Assembly (NCBI RefSeq): GCF_000379525.1
Contig: NZ_KB902364.1
Span: forward strand, 58,615-122,614
From: Lamprocystis purpurea DSM 4197
GTDB lineage: Bacteria; Pseudomonadota; Gammaproteobacteria; Chromatiales; Chromatiaceae
Direction of reading: 5' to 3'
DNA length: 64,000 bases
A program made the translations under genes and the position numbers. The notes beneath the pieces were generated by a model that ran no database searches, was not told where the DNA came from, and worked only from the letters and a program-made list of their open reading frames with translations. This document shows positions 26,483 through 34,624 of this stretch, piece after piece; positions within the stretch are counted from its first letter, which is position 1, and each line of letters starts with the position of its first letter.

Positions 26483-27312
26483 CGGTGCTGCCGCCTGTCC
26501 ATGCGCCGCGTCAATGGCGCCCCACGCCGCTCTTGCAGGCGACCTTCGCTCTGCACGTCGGGGCCTTGGGGTTGCTCGCGCTGCAACCGGGGTTGTGGCC
26601 CTGGAGTTTGGGTGCCTTAGCCGCCAACCACCTGTCCCTGACCGCGGTCGGTCTCTGGCCGCGCAGCCGCGGCCTTGGCCCCAACTGGGTGCGACTGCCG
26701 CCGACAGCGGCCGCCGGGCAGATCGCGATCACCATCGATGACGGCCCCGACCCGGAGGTCACACCGGCGGTGCTCGACCTGCTCGACCACTGCGACGCCC
26801 GCGCCAACTTTTTTTGCATCGGTGCGATGGCTCAACGCTATCCCGAACTGTGCCGGGACATCGTTCGCCGGGGTCACGCCGTGGAGAACCACAGCCAGCA
26901 TCATTATCATCACTTCGCCATCCTCGGACCGCGCCGGATGGCGCGCGAGATCGCCACCGGCCAGGACAGTCTGGTCGCCGTCACGGGCCAGCGGCCCTGT
27001 TTCTTTCGGCCCACGGCAGGCCTGCGCAGTCCCTTTCTGGAACCCATCCTGGCCCGGCAGGGCCTCTATCTGGCCAGTTGGACCCGACGCGGCTATGACA
27101 CCCGCAACCGGGATGCGGATGACGTGGTCCGTCGCTTGACCACTGATCTCGCCGCCGGCGACATCCTGCTGCTGCATGACGGCAACGCGGCCCGCACCGC
27201 GGCCGGTCAGCCGGTGATCCTTGCCGCGCTGCCCCGCGTACTGGACAGGGCGGCGGCCAAAGGCCTCAACACGATCACCCTGCGTTCCACTCTGGACAGA
27301 CCCCCGCTATGA
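26479..27312 (+). CDS. Polysaccharide deacetylase (NodB-homology) family protein
   Basis: A 277-residue protein with N-terminal membrane helices (about 15-60) followed by a NodB homology domain: TIDDGPDP (the metal-binding Asp), HSQHH (H-S/T-x-x-H metal site), FRPTAG in place of the usual RPPYG, and LLLHD near the end. The metal triad is kept, so a carbohydrate- or amide-hydrolysing role is plausible; the altered third motif suggests a non-standard substrate. The gene overlaps both neighbours by four bases, so it belongs to the pigment operon. Its role in pigment synthesis is unknown; processing of the glycolipid anchor is one option. Confidence 0.8.
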   Translation: MTVLPPVHAPRQWRPTPLLQATFALHVGALGLLALQPGLWPWSLGALAANHLSLTAVGLWPRSRGLGPNWVRLPPTAAAGQIAITIDDGPDPEVTPAVLDLLDHCDARANFFCIGAMAQRYPELCRDIVRRGHAVENHSQHHYHHFAILGPRRMAREIATGQDSLVAVTGQRPCFFRPTAGLRSPFLEPILARQGLYLASWTRRGYDTRNRDADDVVRRLTTDLAAGDILLLHDGNAARTAAGQPVILAALPRVLDRAAAKGLNTITLRSTLDRPPL

Positions 27313-28049
27313 CGCTCAGCCCCGAGACCCTGCGCAAACGCCTCATCGACCAGGCCAGCGGCCCTTACCGGGCCGTCGGACGCTTTCCCTACTATTTCGC
27401 GCGCGGCAAGCTCCGCCGTGATCCGGTGTTCGTTGGTATGTTGAAGCGCGGACTCTTCCCCGACGACGCCCGCATCCTTGATCTGGGCTGCGGCCAGGGC
27501 CTGCTGGCGGCCTGGCTGCTTGCCGCCCGACAACTGTATGATGCGGGTGATTGGTCAGCGGACTGGCCCGCCCCCCCACGGGTCGCCAGTCTCCGCGGCA
27601 TCGATCTCTTGAAGATTGATGTACAACGCGCCCATCTTGCCTTCGGCTGGTGGGCCCGCTTCGAAGAGGGTGACATGCGGCATATGGATTTTGGCCAGGC
27701 TGACGTCGTGGTCATCATGGACGCTGTGCATTATGTTGATGTGCCGTCGCAGGACGACATCCTGCGACGGGTGCGTGCCGCACTGCCGCCCAATGGCCTG
27801 TTTCTGACGCGCGTCGGAGACGCCGGCGGCGGCCTGAAGTTCCAACTCAGCCACTGGATCGACCGCACGGTGGCGTTGTTCCGCGGCATGGGCCAACTGC
27901 GCTTGCATTCGCGCCGCTTGCAGGATTGGATTCAAACGCTGGAAGCGCTGGATTTTCGTGTCGAGACCGCCCCCATGAATGGTCTTCTGCCGTTCGCCAA
28001 CGTGATGCTGATTGCCCGGCTGGGCGACAGCGCCAGGGTAGGGAGATAG
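27309..28049 (+). CDS. Class I SAM-dependent methyltransferase
   Basis: A 246-residue methyltransferase: ILDLGCGQGLLAAWLL (about 55-70) is motif I for S-adenosylmethionine, and ADVVVIMDAVHYVD (about 135-148) is motif IV. The C-terminal part (FRGMGQLRLHSRRLQDWIQ) probably forms the substrate cover. Tailoring of the aryl head is the likeliest role, since many aryl polyenes carry methyl or methoxy groups on the ring, but the target atom cannot be read from the sequence. It ends the first overlapping block of the + strand cluster. Confidence 0.85.
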   Translation: MTLSPETLRKRLIDQASGPYRAVGRFPYYFARGKLRRDPVFVGMLKRGLFPDDARILDLGCGQGLLAAWLLAARQLYDAGDWSADWPAPPRVASLRGIDLLKIDVQRAHLAFGWWARFEEGDMRHMDFGQADVVVIMDAVHYVDVPSQDDILRRVRAALPPNGLFLTRVGDAGGGLKFQLSHWIDRTVALFRGMGQLRLHSRRLQDWIQTLEALDFRVETAPMNGLLPFANVMLIARLGDSARVGR

Positions 28050-28084
28050 GGCGATTTCCGTCAAAGATGTTCCGGTAAGGAAGG

Positions 28085-28109
28085 GTTCACTAATAAGTCA
28101 AACAAGTCT
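28085..28109 (+). repeat. 25-base inverted repeat, left copy (partner 32142-32166)
   Basis: GTTCACTAATAAG followed by a related 12-base extension. The reverse complement of 32142-32166 matches 22 of 25 positions. The pair brackets the ketosynthase, chain-length partner, dehydratase and antiporter genes. Confidence 0.75.
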
Positions 28110-28134
28110 ATTAAGGAACGCCGTTGCCGCCTCG

Positions 28135-28227
28135 GTCGTTATCGTTGTCGTTGTCGTAATCGAACTGATGATCCCCGCGAGGATGCACTTATCCGATTAC
28201 GATTACGATTACGATTACGACAACGAT
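28135..28227. repeat. Inverted hexanucleotide tracts (GTTGTC and GATTAC types)
   Basis: A GTTGTC-type tract (28135-28162) and a GATTAC-type tract (28194-28227) face each other and can pair as an imperfect stem. The flank CTCGGTCGTT and the CGATGAT-like spacer match the tract at 11904, so this is another copy of the same repeat unit. It fills much of the 237-base gap ahead of the ketosynthase gene. Confidence 0.78.
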
Positions 28228-28286
28228 TGTATTCGTTGTTTAACTTATTTCTGACTCATTACTCTCAGACGGCCAATGGATTCCTC

Positions 28287-29483
28287 ATGACGCCTGTGCG
28301 CCTTTCCCATTTTACTGCCAGCAGTTGCCTCGGCTGCGGCCGCGCAGCGACGCTGACGGCATTGCTGCAGCACCGCGGCGGCCTTGCTCCGTGTCGTTTC
28401 GAGACCATAGACGATCTCGAAACACCGGTCGGCGAGGTGCCTCAGGTGGACGATGTCGCTTTGCCCGCCCCCTTGGCCGAGTACGAATGCCGCAACAACC
28501 GCCTGGCCTGGCTGGGCCTGCAACAGGACGACTTCAGCGCCGCCGTTGAGGACGCCATTGCCCGGTATGGCCCGCGGCGGGTGGGTATCCTGATCGGCAC
28601 CAGCACCGCGGGCATTCTGCAGACCGAACAGGCTTACCGTCGCCGGGACCCGAACACCGGCGCTTTGCCGGAAGACCTTCTCTATCGAACCACTCACAAT
28701 ACGTATTCGGTCGCCGCTTTCATTCGCCGTTACTTCCGCCTCGCCGGACCGGCGCTGGTCGTTTCCACCGCCTGCTCGTCGAGCGCCAAAGTCTTCGCGT
28801 CAGCCGCCCGCATGCTGGCTGCCGGCGTCATCGATGCAGCCATCGTCGGTGGTGTTGACTCGCTGTGCCTGACGACGTTGTACGGCTTCAACTCGCTGGA
28901 GTTGCTTTCCGCCGAACCCTGCCGACCGTTTGATGTCGATCGCAAGGGGCTCTGTATCGGCGAGGCCGCGGCCTTTGTCCTGCTGGAGCGGCCGGGCTCC
29001 AACCGCGACGCCGATACAGTGCTGCTGCTGGGCGCCGGTGAGTCCAGTGACGCCTATCACATGTCTGCGCCCCATCCCGACGGTCTTGGCGCTCAAATCG
29101 CCATGGCCGCGGCGCTCCGCTCGGCGGGTTTGCAGGCGAGCGACATTGACTACATCAACCTGCACGGTACCGCGACGCCGAGCAACGATGCCGCTGAGGG
29201 TAAGGCCGTGGCAGCGCTGTTCGGCGACCGGACGCCATGCAGTTCAATCAAGGGCGCGACCGGGCATACGTTGGGCGCAGCCGGCGGCTTGGAGGCGGTC
29301 ATCAGCGCCTTGGCGTTGCAACACGCTTTTCTGCCGGGAGGGATCAATACCAGGCACCTCGACCCCGCCATTCCCATCCAGTACCTGACCGCCAACAGCA
29401 CGCTTGCGCCGTCCAGGGTGTTGAGCAATTCCTTCGGATTCGGCGGCACCAATTGCAGCCTGGTGTTCGGACGTTCAGGCTGA
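28287..29483 (+). CDS. Beta-ketoacyl-ACP synthase of the aryl polyene pathway (ApeO-like)
   Basis: A 398-residue condensing enzyme with the full Cys-His-His set: STACSSSAK (C163), NLHGTATPSND (H293) and IKGATGHTLGAAG (K322, H327). It would extend the aryl-primed chain with malonyl units in the cytoplasm. It is followed by a shorter partner lacking these residues, the pair expected for the heterodimeric ketosynthase/chain-length factor of APE pathways. The start at MTPVRLSHFT is chosen because the upstream 20 codons are read from repeat sequence. It starts the second + strand block, which has its own promoter region. Confidence 0.92.
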   Translation: MTPVRLSHFTASSCLGCGRAATLTALLQHRGGLAPCRFETIDDLETPVGEVPQVDDVALPAPLAEYECRNNRLAWLGLQQDDFSAAVEDAIARYGPRRVGILIGTSTAGILQTEQAYRRRDPNTGALPEDLLYRTTHNTYSVAAFIRRYFRLAGPALVVSTACSSSAKVFASAARMLAAGVIDAAIVGGVDSLCLTTLYGFNSLELLSAEPCRPFDVDRKGLCIGEAAAFVLLERPGSNRDADTVLLLGAGESSDAYHMSAPHPDGLGAQIAMAAALRSAGLQASDIDYINLHGTATPSNDAAEGKAVAALFGDRTPCSSIKGATGHTLGAAGGLEAVISALALQHAFLPGGINTRHLDPAIPIQYLTANSTLAPSRVLSNSFGFGGTNCSLVFGRSG

Positions 29484-29484
29484 C

Positions 29485-30300
29485 ATGACATCCACCACCA
29501 CAGCCGTGCTCCGGGGTTGGATCGATGGTATCGGCGTGTTGGGTCCCGGCCTGAGCACTTGGGCGCAGGCACAACCGATCCTGGCCGGCACAGTCGTCTA
29601 TCAGCCGCAGCCAGTGCTCATACCGACCGCGGCGGCGCTTCCCCCACCGGAACGTCGGCGTGTCGGTCTCGCCGCGAAGGTCGCGCTCGCCGTAGCGCAA
29701 GAGGCGATCACCAATGCCCGGTCGGATGCGAGAGCGCTCGCCGCCGTGTTCTCATCGTCCGGAGCGGATTGCGACAACTGCGATGCCATCTGTCAGGTGC
29801 TGGCGTCCGAAGACCGCCACCTTTCACCAACCCGCTTCCACAACTCAGTGCATAACGTCGCGGCCGGCTACTGGAGCATCGCCTCCGGAGCCATGACGCA
29901 AGCCACGGCGCTGTGTGCCTATGACGGCAGCTTTGGGGCCGGTTTGCTGGAGGCGCTCACCCAGGTGGTCGTGGATGGCGTTGGCACACTGCTGGTGACT
30001 TACGAGGTGCCTTATCCAGAGCCGCTGCACGCCAAACGGCCCTTTCCCGCGACTTTCGGTCTGGCCTTGGTGTTGATGCCGCAACCAGGCCCCCACTCCC
30101 TGGCGCAATTGCAGGTCGACTTGGTAGAGGCCCCCCCGGACCAGGTGGCGATAGCAGAGGTCGAAGCCCTGCGCAGCCGGATCCCCTCGGCGCGCGGCCT
30201 ACCCCTGCTGCAGCTCCTGGCACAAGGCCGTCGCGGCCGGGTGATCCTGGAGTACCTGGACCCACTCAACCTGGCCGTGACTATCCTGCCATGCCGCTAG
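29485..30300 (+). CDS. Ketosynthase-like chain-length partner (PF13723-type)
   Basis: A 271-residue ketosynthase-like protein with the family landmarks VFSSSGADCDNCDAICQVL and NSVHNVAAGYWSIASG, but no catalytic Cys-His-His triad in canonical context. This is the short ketosynthase-like subunit (chain-length factor type, ApeC-like) that forms a heterodimer with the active ketosynthase in APE pathways. It begins one base after the upstream stop codon. It probably shapes the tunnel that sets polyene length. Confidence 0.87.
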   Translation: MTSTTTAVLRGWIDGIGVLGPGLSTWAQAQPILAGTVVYQPQPVLIPTAAALPPPERRRVGLAAKVALAVAQEAITNARSDARALAAVFSSSGADCDNCDAICQVLASEDRHLSPTRFHNSVHNVAAGYWSIASGAMTQATALCAYDGSFGAGLLEALTQVVVDGVGTLLVTYEVPYPEPLHAKRPFPATFGLALVLMPQPGPHSLAQLQVDLVEAPPDQVAIAEVEALRSRIPSARGLPLLQLLAQGRRGRVILEYLDPLNLAVTILPCR

Positions 30301-30740
30301 ATCTCGCGTGGCTGCGTGCCCATCTCCCCCACCAGGGCACCATGTGCCTGTTGGATCGTATCGATGACTGGAACGCCCAGGGAATCCGCTGCACGGCCGT
30401 GAGCCATCGCGCCCTGCAGAATCCCTTGCGCGCGCACGGCCGGCTGGGGGCCGTCTGCGGCATCGAATATGCCGTCCAGGCCATGGCTGCCCACGGTGCC
30501 CTGCTGGCCGCTCCCGATACGCCGCCCCGCACCGGTTATCTCACCAGCGCGCGCGAGCTGACACTGCATGTTGCGCGACTGGATACGATCGATGCCGAAC
30601 TGAGCGTCATGGCGGCACTTCGCTATGGCGATGCCAACACCGTCCTTTACGATTTCACCGTTTCCGCCATGGGAGATCTGCTGCTGAGCGGTCGCGTCAC
30701 CGTGGTGCTGGACGCGGCGAAATCGGGGACACGGCCGTGA
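30291..30740 (+). CDS. 3-Hydroxyacyl-ACP dehydratase, ApeP-like hot-dog protein
   Basis: A 149-residue hot-dog-fold protein. LPHQGTMCLLDRIDDW near the N-terminus contains the conserved His of the family; LTLHVARLDTIDAELSVMA and YDFTVSAMGDLLLSGRVTVV give the remaining strands. It matches the second dehydratase type of APE clusters (COG4706/ApeP-like), which acts with the FabZ-like one. It overlaps the end of the chain-length partner gene by ten bases. Confidence 0.83.
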   Translation: MPLDLAWLRAHLPHQGTMCLLDRIDDWNAQGIRCTAVSHRALQNPLRAHGRLGAVCGIEYAVQAMAAHGALLAAPDTPPRTGYLTSARELTLHVARLDTIDAELSVMAALRYGDANTVLYDFTVSAMGDLLLSGRVTVVLDAAKSGTRP

Positions 30741-30825
30741 CGCGCGCCGTCGTCAGCTCCTGGGGTTTCCCGCCTCCGAGCAGACCGATCGCTGGCCAGG
30801 TCATCGCGGTGAACGGAGACATGAT

Positions 30826-32142
30826 ATGACGGCGTCCGCGGCGGCTGTCGCCGTCCATCAGACTGAGATATTGCTGTTTTTCACCCTGCTGCAACTGACG
30901 GTGATCATTCTGGCCGCCCGCCTGGGAGGGGGGATTGCGCAGCGGCTCGGGCAGTCACCCGCGGTCGGGGAGATCATCGTCGGCATCCTGCTCGGACCTT
31001 CCCTGTTTGGCCTGCTGGCCCCGGCGGTCTTCGCCTATGTCTTTCGTTCGGTGCCGCCCGCACCGATGCAGATGCTGTCGCAGATCGGCCTGATCCTGCT
31101 GATGTTTCAGATTGGCCTGGAGTTTGACTTCGCTCATCTGCTGGATCGGCAGCACCGCCGCGCCGTGACCTATATTGCCACGGCCAGCATGGTGGCACCA
31201 TTTGTCCTCGGCTTCGGTTTCGGCTACGCCACGGCCCCGGTGCTGTCACCCGGTATCGATCCGATCACTTCGGCGCTGTTCATTGCCACCGCCTTCTCGA
31301 TCACCGCACTGCCCATCCTCGGGCGCATGATGATCGAGTTCAAGATCACCCATCAGCCCATTGGCGTCATCGCCATCAGCGCCGCCGCGATCAACGACGT
31401 GGTCGGCTGGCTGCTGCTCGCTCTGGTCACCGCGCTCGCCTTGGCCCAATTCAACGCCTCGGACTTCGGCCTCAAGGTCTTGCTGGTCGCAGGGTACTAT
31501 CTGACCTGGTGGTTCGTCATGCGACCCCTGATGAAACGCCTTATCCGCATCAGTCAGACCAGCCCGGCGCCGATGGGCGAGAAGGCCGGGCGCGGCAAAC
31601 TCACCCACAATCTCCTTGGCATCCTGCTCGCCGGCATCTTCATCTCGGCGATCACCACCTATCAGATCGGCATCTTCGCTATCTTCGGCGGCTTCATGAT
31701 GGGCGTGATCCTGTATGACGAGCACGAACTGATCGCGGCATGGAAGGAACGTGTCGGCCATTTCGTCATGATCTTCTTCCTGCCCATCTTCTTTACCTAT
31801 ACCGGCCTGCGCACCAACATTGGAAGCCTGGACTCCGCTTCCGCCTGGGGTTGGTGCCTCCTGCTGATCGCCTTGGCGACCCTTGGAAAGTTCGGGGGCA
31901 GCTATGTCGCGGCGCGCTGGGCCGGGCTATCGCATCAGGAGGGCAAAGTGCTTGGCATCATGATGAACACCCGCGCCCTGATGGAACTCATCGTCCTCAA
32001 CGTCGGCTATGATCTGGGTGTCATTTCCCAACAGGTCTTCACGATGCTGGTGCTGATGGCCATCTTCAGTACCGTCATCACCACTCCTGGCCTGCGCCGC
32101 TGGTTACCGGGATTGCGGATCGGGATTTATTCCCGGCACTGA
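30826..32142 (+). CDS. CPA2-type cation/proton antiporter
   Basis: A 438-residue membrane protein with about 12 hydrophobic segments. LGQSPAVGEIIVGILLGPSL and QIGLILLMFQIGLEFDFAHL are characteristic of the KefB/CPA2 family, and AAINDVVGWLLLALV carries the conserved Asp of the transport site (about 182-184). No C-terminal TrkA-N domain follows, so it is a minimal exchanger. It follows the dehydratase by 85 bases. CPA2 exchangers are not core APE genes; supply of proton motive balance or an unrelated passenger role are both possible. Confidence 0.85.
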   Translation: MTASAAAVAVHQTEILLFFTLLQLTVIILAARLGGGIAQRLGQSPAVGEIIVGILLGPSLFGLLAPAVFAYVFRSVPPAPMQMLSQIGLILLMFQIGLEFDFAHLLDRQHRRAVTYIATASMVAPFVLGFGFGYATAPVLSPGIDPITSALFIATAFSITALPILGRMMIEFKITHQPIGVIAISAAAINDVVGWLLLALVTALALAQFNASDFGLKVLLVAGYYLTWWFVMRPLMKRLIRISQTSPAPMGEKAGRGKLTHNLLGILLAGIFISAITTYQIGIFAIFGGFMMGVILYDEHELIAAWKERVGHFVMIFFLPIFFTYTGLRTNIGSLDSASAWGWCLLLIALATLGKFGGSYVAARWAGLSHQEGKVLGIMMNTRALMELIVLNVGYDLGVISQQVFTMLVLMAIFSTVITTPGLRRWLPGLRIGIYSRH

Positions 32143-32166
32143 GACTTATTTCTCTTATTAGTGAAC
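32142..32166 (-). repeat. 25-base inverted repeat, right copy (partner 28085-28109)
   Basis: Begins at the last base of the antiporter stop codon and reads, on the minus strand, GTTCACTAATAAG plus AAATAAGTCT after two bases. Three mismatches separate it from the left copy. It also sits between the convergent antiporter and glycosyltransferase genes. Confidence 0.75.
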
Positions 32167-32172
32167 TGTCCC

Positions 32173-32961
32173 TCAGACGCCAGGCCCCCATCCGGCGCGC
32201 AACCGTCGCCGCAGGAGCGCCGGAAATCGCAGCAGGAAACCCAGCATCAACCGCGCGTGCATCCACGTCAACTGGGCATTGTCGCGCAGATAGCGGAAGT
32301 GAGAAACACCGCCTTGGTCGGCGGAAAGATACTTCACCGGAGCGGACAGGTTGATGGGGCGGACGCCGCGCCAGCACAGGCGAACCACCGCCTCGGGATC
32401 AAAATCGAAGCGGCGCATCCAACGCTGGCCATGCATCACTTGACGCAAGGGTTCGATGGGATAGACGCGGAAGCCGCAGAGCGAGTCATCAATGCCCATC
32501 CACAGGGTTTCCAGGTTCGCAAACCCATTGGATACTTTGCGACCCTGAACCCGCAGTCTGGGTGCGCTGACGTCGAACGCCGGCACACCCAGAACCATCG
32601 CGTCCGGAGCCCCGATGGAAGCGGCCATGAAGTCCGGGATACGCTCGACCGGATGCTGGCCGTCCGCGTCCATGGTAAGGGCATGGGTGAAACCCTCACG
32701 CGCGGCGAGATCGAGGCCATGCAGAATCGCCGCGCCCTTGCCGCTGTTTTTCGGTAACGCGAACACCCTGAGCCCGGGGTCTGTTGCCGCCATTTCCTGA
32801 AGTACCGCGGTCGTCCCGTCAGTACTGCCGTCCACGACCACCCAGACCGGCGTCCATTGCCGACAGGCGGCGCGCACCACGTCATAGACCAGCGCACCGG
32901 AGTCGTAGCTGGGAATCAACACCAGATGGGTTTCGCTGCTGTTCAAGCTGGGGGGCATCAT
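32173..32961 (-). CDS. Family 2 glycosyltransferase
   Basis: A 262-residue GT-A-fold glycosyltransferase. VLIPSYDSGALVYDVV opens the nucleotide-binding fold, VVDGSTDGT and TMDADGQHP give the DxD-type metal site, and GFRVYPIEPLRQV follows. The C-terminal 60 residues are basic (RFPALLRRRLRAGWG). APE clusters often carry a GT2 protein, thought to build the sugar or other anchor for the polyene. The first ATG overlaps the stop of the acyltransferase gene (ATGA). It is the last gene of a five-gene overlapping operon. Confidence 0.87.
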   Translation of the reverse strand: MMPPSLNSSETHLVLIPSYDSGALVYDVVRAACRQWTPVWVVVDGSTDGTTAVLQEMAATDPGLRVFALPKNSGKGAAILHGLDLAAREGFTHALTMDADGQHPVERIPDFMAASIGAPDAMVLGVPAFDVSAPRLRVQGRKVSNGFANLETLWMGIDDSLCGFRVYPIEPLRQVMHGQRWMRRFDFDPEAVVRLCWRGVRPINLSAPVKYLSADQGGVSHFRYLRDNAQLTWMHARLMLGFLLRFPALLRRRLRAGWGPGV

Positions 32962-33788
32962 TGGCACCGGGGTCCACCGGATGGTGCTTCCACGATGCAC
33001 CCGGCGGCAGGAAGCCGGGAAGTCCGGCGCAACTCATCGGTGAAATAACGCTCCAGCTCCACGGTCAATACCCTGGCCTGTTCTACCGGCGCGAAACGAT
33101 GACCAAGGCGGATACGATAGGTGATCGGCATCGTGGGTCGGCGCAACAGTGACCAGCCCTTACCGAGGTAGGGCGAGTCAGTTTCAATGAAAACGGTCTG
33201 AATCGGCACCTTTGCCCGACTGGCGATGAGCGCGGCCGCCGGCGTGCAGGCGTTGATGGGCCAGCGGGTGGTGCGGGTGCCTTCAGGAAACAGCAACAGG
33301 TGACTGCCGCTCGTCAGTTCGGCGACTGCCTGCTTGATCATGCTCAGTTGAGCGTCGTTGCGGATGTAACCGGCCAAACGGGCGCTGGCGCCCAAGAAGA
33401 CATTATCGACGATGTCGGCCTTCATGACGCAAGCGATGTTGGTAAGCCGCGACGTGACCAGCAGGGCGTCGAGCAGGCCGGGGTGGTTGGGCGCGATCAC
33501 CAGCGGCTGTTCGCCTCGCAAGGCATCGAGGGCCTCGATATCGAAACGGCAAGCACCAATCAACTCCAGCGTACCAAGGTAGATGCGGGACGTGTGAGTG
33601 ATCGTCCAACGGCCAAGCGGGGCGGCCCGACGCTTCGGCAAGACATACAACAGCGGCATCGCCAATAACGAGCACGTCAGGGTCATGATACCGAGCAGTC
33701 CCAGACCGAACCACAGCGCACCGTATTCGTACGCGCGATGTCTCCAGCGCCTCAGCAATCCAGGCGATGAAGTGACGCCCAGGCTCAC
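32958..33788 (-). CDS. PlsC-type 1-acylglycerol-3-phosphate O-acyltransferase-like protein
   Basis: A 276-residue acyltransferase: two N-terminal hydrophobic helices (about 22-52), NHPGLLD (NHX4D box, residues 101-107) and FPEGTR (167-172). The GTG start overlaps the OmpV-like gene stop as GTGA, which fixes the start; the long N-terminal extension possible in the same frame would read through that gene. Members of this group in APE clusters probably acylate the lipid anchor. Transcribed with the glycosyltransferase and chorismatase. Confidence 0.87.
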   Translation of the reverse strand: MSLGVTSSPGLLRRWRHRAYEYGALWFGLGLLGIMTLTCSLLAMPLLYVLPKRRAAPLGRWTITHTSRIYLGTLELIGACRFDIEALDALRGEQPLVIAPNHPGLLDALLVTSRLTNIACVMKADIVDNVFLGASARLAGYIRNDAQLSMIKQAVAELTSGSHLLLFPEGTRTTRWPINACTPAAALIASRAKVPIQTVFIETDSPYLGKGWSLLRRPTMPITYRIRLGHRFAPVEQARVLTVELERYFTDELRRTSRLPAAGCIVEAPSGGPRCQ

Positions 33789-34624
33789 TCGAACGCCTCG
33801 ACCCGCGTGGATGATTCCCCCAGAATCCAGCCGATGCCAATACCGGCGGAAAAGGAATAGTCTTGCCGAACGAGCGGGCTGGCGGCGAAGGCAGCGCCGC
33901 TGAGGCTGTCCCAGCGTGCGAAGGCGCCAATCCAATAGTTCGGATAGCGCTTGGACACCGCGATCAAAAACTGACTACCGGAGTAGCCGCCCTCGGCATC
34001 GAAGGCCGGGCGATCAGCGGTGGCATACTGCGGAGCCACCGAATAGAAGTGCTCATGGCTGCGTTCGGAGCCGAACATGGGTCCTGCGAGCAACCCCATA
34101 TTCCATCCGGGAAGCCCCGCAACATCGACGATATCCAGGTTGATGCGGGGTGAGAACACCCAACCGATATCCTCCATCCCACCGCTCACGGTCACGGCGA
34201 TCCGCACCGGCAGGCGCAAATCGAGCTTGTAGCGCCGGTCGTCGGTACGCCACAGGTGGATGTCAAGGGCCGGGCCGATCTCTACCGTCGGTTGCAGGTC
34301 CGGCATACCCTGCCGAGCTCGGTTCTGGTCGCTGTTCACCGGCAGCGACGCGCCAACGCTGAGGTTGAGCTCAATGCGGTGACTGTCGACAAAGACTCCG
34401 CGAATGCCGTCGCGGTCGGCCTTAAAGAAATCTCCGCGATAGACGAAATAGGGAAAGGGCAGGACGTAAGCACCGGATTGGTCGGAACCGGGATAGTCCG
34501 GGAAATACAGGGCGGTTACGCCGGCGCCGAGCTCCCATAGGGGCTTTTCGCCGGCACCGGCAAGGCCGGTAAAACAGATAAACAGCAGGGCGGCCGGAGC
34601 TGACTGTCGGCGGACCTGAGTCAT
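33785..34624 (-). CDS. MipA/OmpV-family outer membrane protein
   Basis: A 279-residue predicted beta-barrel with a signal peptide (LLFICFTGLAGAG, cleavage near AGAGEKP). The mature start LWELGAGVTALYFPDYPGSD is typical of the MipA/OmpV family, as is YSVAPQYATADRPAFDAEGG. The C-terminus alternates hydrophobic residues (FSAGIGIGWILGESSTRVEAF). In this operon it could be the outer-membrane endpoint for the pigment. It overlaps both neighbours by four bases. Confidence 0.83.
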   Translation of the reverse strand: MTQVRRQSAPAALLFICFTGLAGAGEKPLWELGAGVTALYFPDYPGSDQSGAYVLPFPYFVYRGDFFKADRDGIRGVFVDSHRIELNLSVGASLPVNSDQNRARQGMPDLQPTVEIGPALDIHLWRTDDRRYKLDLRLPVRIAVTVSGGMEDIGWVFSPRINLDIVDVAGLPGWNMGLLAGPMFGSERSHEHFYSVAPQYATADRPAFDAEGGYSGSQFLIAVSKRYPNYWIGAFARWDSLSGAAFAASPLVRQDYSFSAGIGIGWILGESSTRVEAFE

